Source of the DNA: an uncultured Rhizobiaceae group bacterium | GTDB lineage: Bacteria > Pseudomonadota > Alphaproteobacteria > Rhizobiales > Rhizobiaceae | NCBI GenBank assembly: GCA_937951645.1 | Contig: CALFBM010000167.1 | Location: 1 to 33,136 of the forward strand | Direction of reading: 5' to 3' | DNA length: 33,136 nt | In this document: in pieces, positions 29,374 through 33,136 of the stretch | How positions within the stretch are numbered: the first letter of the stretch is position 1 | How the letters are laid out: each line of letters starts with the position of its first letter | Program-made: the position numbers and the translations under genes | Notes under the pieces: generated by a model | Told to the model about the DNA's origin: nothing | Databases searched by the model: none | The model's input: only the letters and a program-made list of their open reading frames with translations

Positions 29374-30588
29374 ATGGATTTCCAATCTTTCTTTCAGTCG
29401 CGTTTAGATGAACTAAAGGATGAAGGACGCTACCGCGTTTTTGCTGATCTTGAGCGTCATGCGGGAAGCTTTCCAAAAGCAACACGTTATGTTGATGGAG
29501 AAACCCAGGAGGTTACTGTTTGGTGCTCAAACGATTATTTGGGCATGGGACAACACCCCTCGGTTTTATCAGCAATGCAAAATGCAGTTCAATCGTGTGG
29601 AGCAGGTGCTGGTGGTACGCGCAATATCTCCGGAACAAACCATTTTCATGTAAAGCTTGAAGAGGAATTAGCTGATCTTCATGATAAAGAAGCAGCACTT
29701 CTTTTTACATCTGGATATAATTCCAATTGGGCAACGCTAGGCACATTAGGTGCTCAAATTCCTGGCTGCGTGATTTTTTCTGATGCCAATAATCATGCCT
29801 CCATGATTGAAGGTATTCGTCATTCCAAAGCAGAAAAAAGAATTTGGAAGCATAATGATGTTGAAGACCTTGATCGTATTCTTTCTGAATATGGTCCAGA
29901 GGTACCAAAGATTATTGCATTCGAATCTATCTATTCGATGGATGGCGATATTGCACCTATCGAAGCGATTTGTGATGTAGCTGACAAGCATAGTGCCATG
30001 ACGTATATTGATGAAGTGCATGCGGTAGGCATGTACGGAACACGCGGAGGTGGCGTTGCCGAACAAGAAGGTATTGCTCATCGTCTAACCGTCATTGAAG
30101 GAACATTAGGAAAAGCATTCGGCGTAATGGGTGGGTATATTACGGCTTCTGCAGAACTGGTGGATTTTGTCCGAAGCTTTGCATCGGGTTTTATTTTTAC
30201 AACTGCATTGCCACCTGCCTTGGCGGCTGGCGCATTGGCAAGCATTCAACATTTAAAACAGAGCCAGATGGAACGAGCGCGTCACAAGGAACGTGTTCAA
30301 AAGGTGCGTGCACGGCTTGATGCAGAGGGTATTCCACATACTCCTAATCCGGGCCACATCATTCCGGTTATGGTAAAAGATCCGGTTAAATGCAAATGGA
30401 TCTCAGACCTGCTACTTAACAATCATGGTATTTACGTGCAGCCGATTAACTATCCAACAGTTCCAAAAGGGACTGAAAGATTGCGCATTACACCATCGCC
30501 ACTACACACGGATGCAGATATTGAAAGTCTTGTAAATGCACTTACTGAGCTTTGGTCGCAATGCGCATTGTCGCGTGCAGTCGCTTGA
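29374..30588 (+). CDS. hemA: 5-aminolevulinate synthase
   Basis: ORF 29359-30588, start preferred at ATG 29374 ([34 protein letters not shown]); [58 protein letters not shown]. Confidence 0.96.
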   Translation: MDFQSFFQSRLDELKDEGRYRVFADLERHAGSFPKATRYVDGETQEVTVWCSNDYLGMGQHPSVLSAMQNAVQSCGAGAGGTRNISGTNHFHVKLEEELADLHDKEAALLFTSGYNSNWATLGTLGAQIPGCVIFSDANNHASMIEGIRHSKAEKRIWKHNDVEDLDRILSEYGPEVPKIIAFESIYSMDGDIAPIEAICDVADKHSAMTYIDEVHAVGMYGTRGGGVAEQEGIAHRLTVIEGTLGKAFGVMGGYITASAELVDFVRSFASGFIFTTALPPALAAGALASIQHLKQSQMERARHKERVQKVRARLDAEGIPHTPNPGHIIPVMVKDPVKCKWISDLLLNNHGIYVQPINYPTVPKGTERLRITPSPLHTDADIESLVNALTELWSQCALSRAVA

Positions 30589-30619
30589 TTCAATTTTCTT
30601 AAGATGTTGAATCAAGTTT
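30584..30619 (+). terminator. Possible terminator hairpin of hemA
   Basis: CTTGATTCAA / TTGAATCAAG perfect 10-bp stem overlapping the hemA stop, followed by TTTATTAT; T-tract is weak. Confidence 0.5.
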
Positions 30620-30671
30620 ATTATAGTCATCTGTAACTTACTGAAGCTAAATATTTAATTCTGAGTAATTT

Positions 30672-32024
30672 TTATGAAAGCCTATTGCCCACTATTGATA
30701 GGTTAGGGTATTTGTGAGTGCCTTCTTTAACAAGGTCACCAGTTACGGCATCTTGCCAGCGGTGCCCTATTATGCCACGTGAGACTTTTGCGATAATATT
30801 ATTAGTGATTGAAACTTGCCCGGTTCCCCCAACAACGCTTACATAAAAACCGGTTTTAGTATCGCGAATGATATTGCTGCTTGCAGTTACATTGCGAAGA
30901 TATTCACCCCATCCGAGCAACATACCAAATCGCGAAGTGCGCTCAATCACATTACCCGTAATTGCAATGTCCGCTTCTGCTAAAATGCCAGTACCAAAAA
31001 TATGTTGCTTGTCGGCATATGGGACATTTTCATGAATGTTGCGTACAAGATTGTTGGAACAAACCGTAAGGCGTCCGCCTTCATCAAGATTTGCAATTGA
31101 AATACCACGCGCAGCACCATCAACAATATTGCCAGAGATAAGAGCACCTTGGAATGCGAACTCGGAATAGACAGACGTTTCTCCAGCACGCAGACAAGTA
31201 TTATTTGTAATTTGTATGTTGCTACAGGAATTGGAACGAATGGTTGAATAGGCGCAATCGGAAACATGGTTGTTGGCGATCATCACACCATCAGCTTGCC
31301 ATGTATTGATACCATTCCCGTATTGACCAGTCCCGCCTTTTACGGCTGATATAAACTTCACACGATTATTTGTGATCATTGTGTTGTCTTCACCACGATC
31401 ACGTCGATAAACGAGAATGCCAGCGTTGGCACATTCTGAAACCACGTTGTCTGAAATCATCATGCCCTTATTGGCTTGACCAACAATTCCTGCGGTACCA
31501 ACAGCGGTATCAATTTGGTTTTTTGAAATACGACCAGCTGATTTTGATACTTCAATGCCTGATTGTGCTGCATTTGTAATCTTGCAATTTTCAATGTTCA
31601 CATGCTTGGAGTTGACGATACCCAGGTTGGCTTGTGCATAATCTTTAACAGGCAAGAGCCCACCATCCAGACTTATGCCTTCAAGCTCAATATGATTTGA
31701 ATTTTCTGCATAGATAAAATGATCTCCGCCAGCATATTCCAAAATGGAAGCGCCATTGATTCCATATAATCTGGTATTCTTAGGGAGGATCAGGTTTGAA
31801 ACCTTGTATCTACCAGGCTCAACGAATACGGCCTGACTGTTTTTTGATGCAGCATCAATAATCTTTTGTAAAAGTTTCCCCTGATCGCTTGATGCACCTG
31901 CGCGAAGTCCCTCGGAATTAGCATTAATTCCGCCTCCAACTGCGCGCGCATATGCTGAAGAGGCTGACAAGGCAATTATGCTTGTGCCAACACTAGACAA
32001 AAAATTCCTGCGATTTATCATCAT
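30672..32024 (-). CDS. Tat-signal right-handed parallel beta-helix-like repetitive protein (TIGR03808-like)
   Basis: N-terminal NRRNFLSSVGTSIIALSASSAYA twin-arginine signal; many ~22-residue N-rich repeats (ITNNRVKFI..., ISGNIVDGA, ITGNVIERT, ITNNIIAKV). Confidence 0.85.
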   Translation of the reverse strand: MMINRRNFLSSVGTSIIALSASSAYARAVGGGINANSEGLRAGASSDQGKLLQKIIDAASKNSQAVFVEPGRYKVSNLILPKNTRLYGINGASILEYAGGDHFIYAENSNHIELEGISLDGGLLPVKDYAQANLGIVNSKHVNIENCKITNAAQSGIEVSKSAGRISKNQIDTAVGTAGIVGQANKGMMISDNVVSECANAGILVYRRDRGEDNTMITNNRVKFISAVKGGTGQYGNGINTWQADGVMIANNHVSDCAYSTIRSNSCSNIQITNNTCLRAGETSVYSEFAFQGALISGNIVDGAARGISIANLDEGGRLTVCSNNLVRNIHENVPYADKQHIFGTGILAEADIAITGNVIERTSRFGMLLGWGEYLRNVTASSNIIRDTKTGFYVSVVGGTGQVSITNNIIAKVSRGIIGHRWQDAVTGDLVKEGTHKYPNLSIVGNRLS

Positions 32025-32154
32025 TTAATGAACCTCTTGTCCGGTTTATGCAGGAAACGTGCCATTTTCTTTAAATCTTCCTTTGCGATTATCTCAATTA
32101 GTAAATATGAATGAGGAATGATATTTGCCAATGATTAGGCCGAGGGAGCAGATT

Positions 32155-33136
32155 ATGATCAAAGATGATGCATTGTATATTGGCACAAGCCGTAACCCGG
32201 ACGACAGTCTCAACAAGGGTGAGTATCTGAACCTGAAACTTGCTAACAGACATGGTTTGATCACGGGTGCAACAGGGACTGGTAAGACAGTCTCCTTGCA
32301 AATTCTGACTGAGGGTTTTTCAAATGCCGGTGTTCCTGTTTTTTGTGCGGACGTAAAAGGGGATTTGTCTGGCCTTGCAGCAAAGGGAGATCCAAAAGAC
32401 TTCCTGCTAAAACGCGCAGATGATATTGGGCTTGAAGATTACCAGTTTCAGGAATTTCCTGTAATTTTTTGGGATTTGTTCGGAAAACAAGGCCACCAGG
32501 TTCGTACAACACTTTCTGAAATGGGGCCGCTTTTATTAGCGCGCCTTTTAAATTTGAATGATACGCAAGAAGGTGTCTTGAATATTGCTTTCAAACTAGC
32601 AGATGATGAAGGCATGTTATTGCTGGATTTGAAGGATCTGCGAGCGCTACTTATATCAATGGGAGAACGCGCTTCAGAACTGACATCTTCATATGGCTAT
32701 GTTTCAAAACCCTCAATTGGGGCCATACAACGTCAATTGCTGGTTTTGGAACAACAAGGCGGGGAGGGGTTCTTTGCCGAACCTGCTCTGAAAATTTCTG
32801 ATTTAATGCGCACTACCCGGGATGGTCGTGGGGCAATAAGCATCCTTGCAGCGGACGAACTTATGCGTTCGCCACGTTTATATTCTACTTTCCTGCTTTG
32901 GTTATTATCAGAGCTTTTTGAAGAACTTCCAGAAGTTGGCGACATGGATAAACCAAAGCTTGTTTTCTTCTTCGATGAGGCTCATCTCATGTTTGATGAA
33001 GCGCCGAAAATTCTGGTGGAAAAAATCGAACAAATGGTAAAGCTAATCCGTTCAAAAGGCGTTGGTGTTTATTTTGTAACTCAAAACCCTGTTGATATTC
33101 CAGATGGTGTTTTATCCCAATTGGGTAACAGGGTTC
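32155..33136 (+). CDS. HerA-like/DUF853 ATPase, truncated by the right edge
   Basis: Manual translation from ATG 32155 (GGGAG upstream): [49 protein letters not shown]...[14 protein letters not shown]...[17 protein letters not shown]...; no stop before the edge, so absent from the supplied ORF list. Confidence 0.92.
   Translation, partial: MIKDDALYIGTSRNPDDSLNKGEYLNLKLANRHGLITGATGTGKTVSLQILTEGFSNAGVPVFCADVKGDLSGLAAKGDPKDFLLKRADDIGLEDYQFQEFPVIFWDLFGKQGHQVRTTLSEMGPLLLARLLNLNDTQEGVLNIAFKLADDEGMLLLDLKDLRALLISMGERASELTSSYGYVSKPSIGAIQRQLLVLEQQGGEGFFAEPALKISDLMRTTRDGRGAISILAADELMRSPRLYSTFLLWLLSELFEELPEVGDMDKPKLVFFFDEAHLMFDEAPKILVEKIEQMVKLIRSKGVGVYFVTQNPVDIPDGVLSQLGNRV

Overview
The window has two parts. 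(1) About 1-13,880 is an accessory block that looks like an integrated mobile element. It ends in a large serine recombinase whose last codons overlap the 3' end of a tRNA-Leu(UAG) gene. Cargo, left to right: a minus-strand two-gene module (a 135-aa repeat protein and a ~1,427-aa STAND protein with a P-loop/NB-ARC-like core and C-terminal WD40 repeats), a small ORF, a run of small membrane proteins, a VirD4/TraG-type ATPase with no transmembrane segment of its own, two helical uncharacterised proteins, and a hypothetical protein coupled to the recombinase. (2) About 13,858-33,136 is ordinary chromosome of an alphaproteobacterium (lineage inferred from gene content): tRNA-Leu, glnB-glnA, a DadA-like oxidoreductase, a TIGR03084-like protein, DUF2177, a methyltransferase, a siroheme/assimilatory sulfite reduction cluster (cysG-DUF2849-sulfite/nitrite reductase-DUF934), ferredoxin-NADP reductase, PEP carboxylase, a hydantoinase/oxoprolinase-family protein, 5-aminolevulinate synthase (hemA), a Tat-signal right-handed beta-helix-like protein, and a HerA-like/DUF853 ATPase cut by the right edge. 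The best candidates for something undescribed are the repeat-protein + STAND module with its perfect upstream palindrome, and the membrane-protein/split coupling-protein cluster. All family names come from reading motifs by eye; no database search was run.
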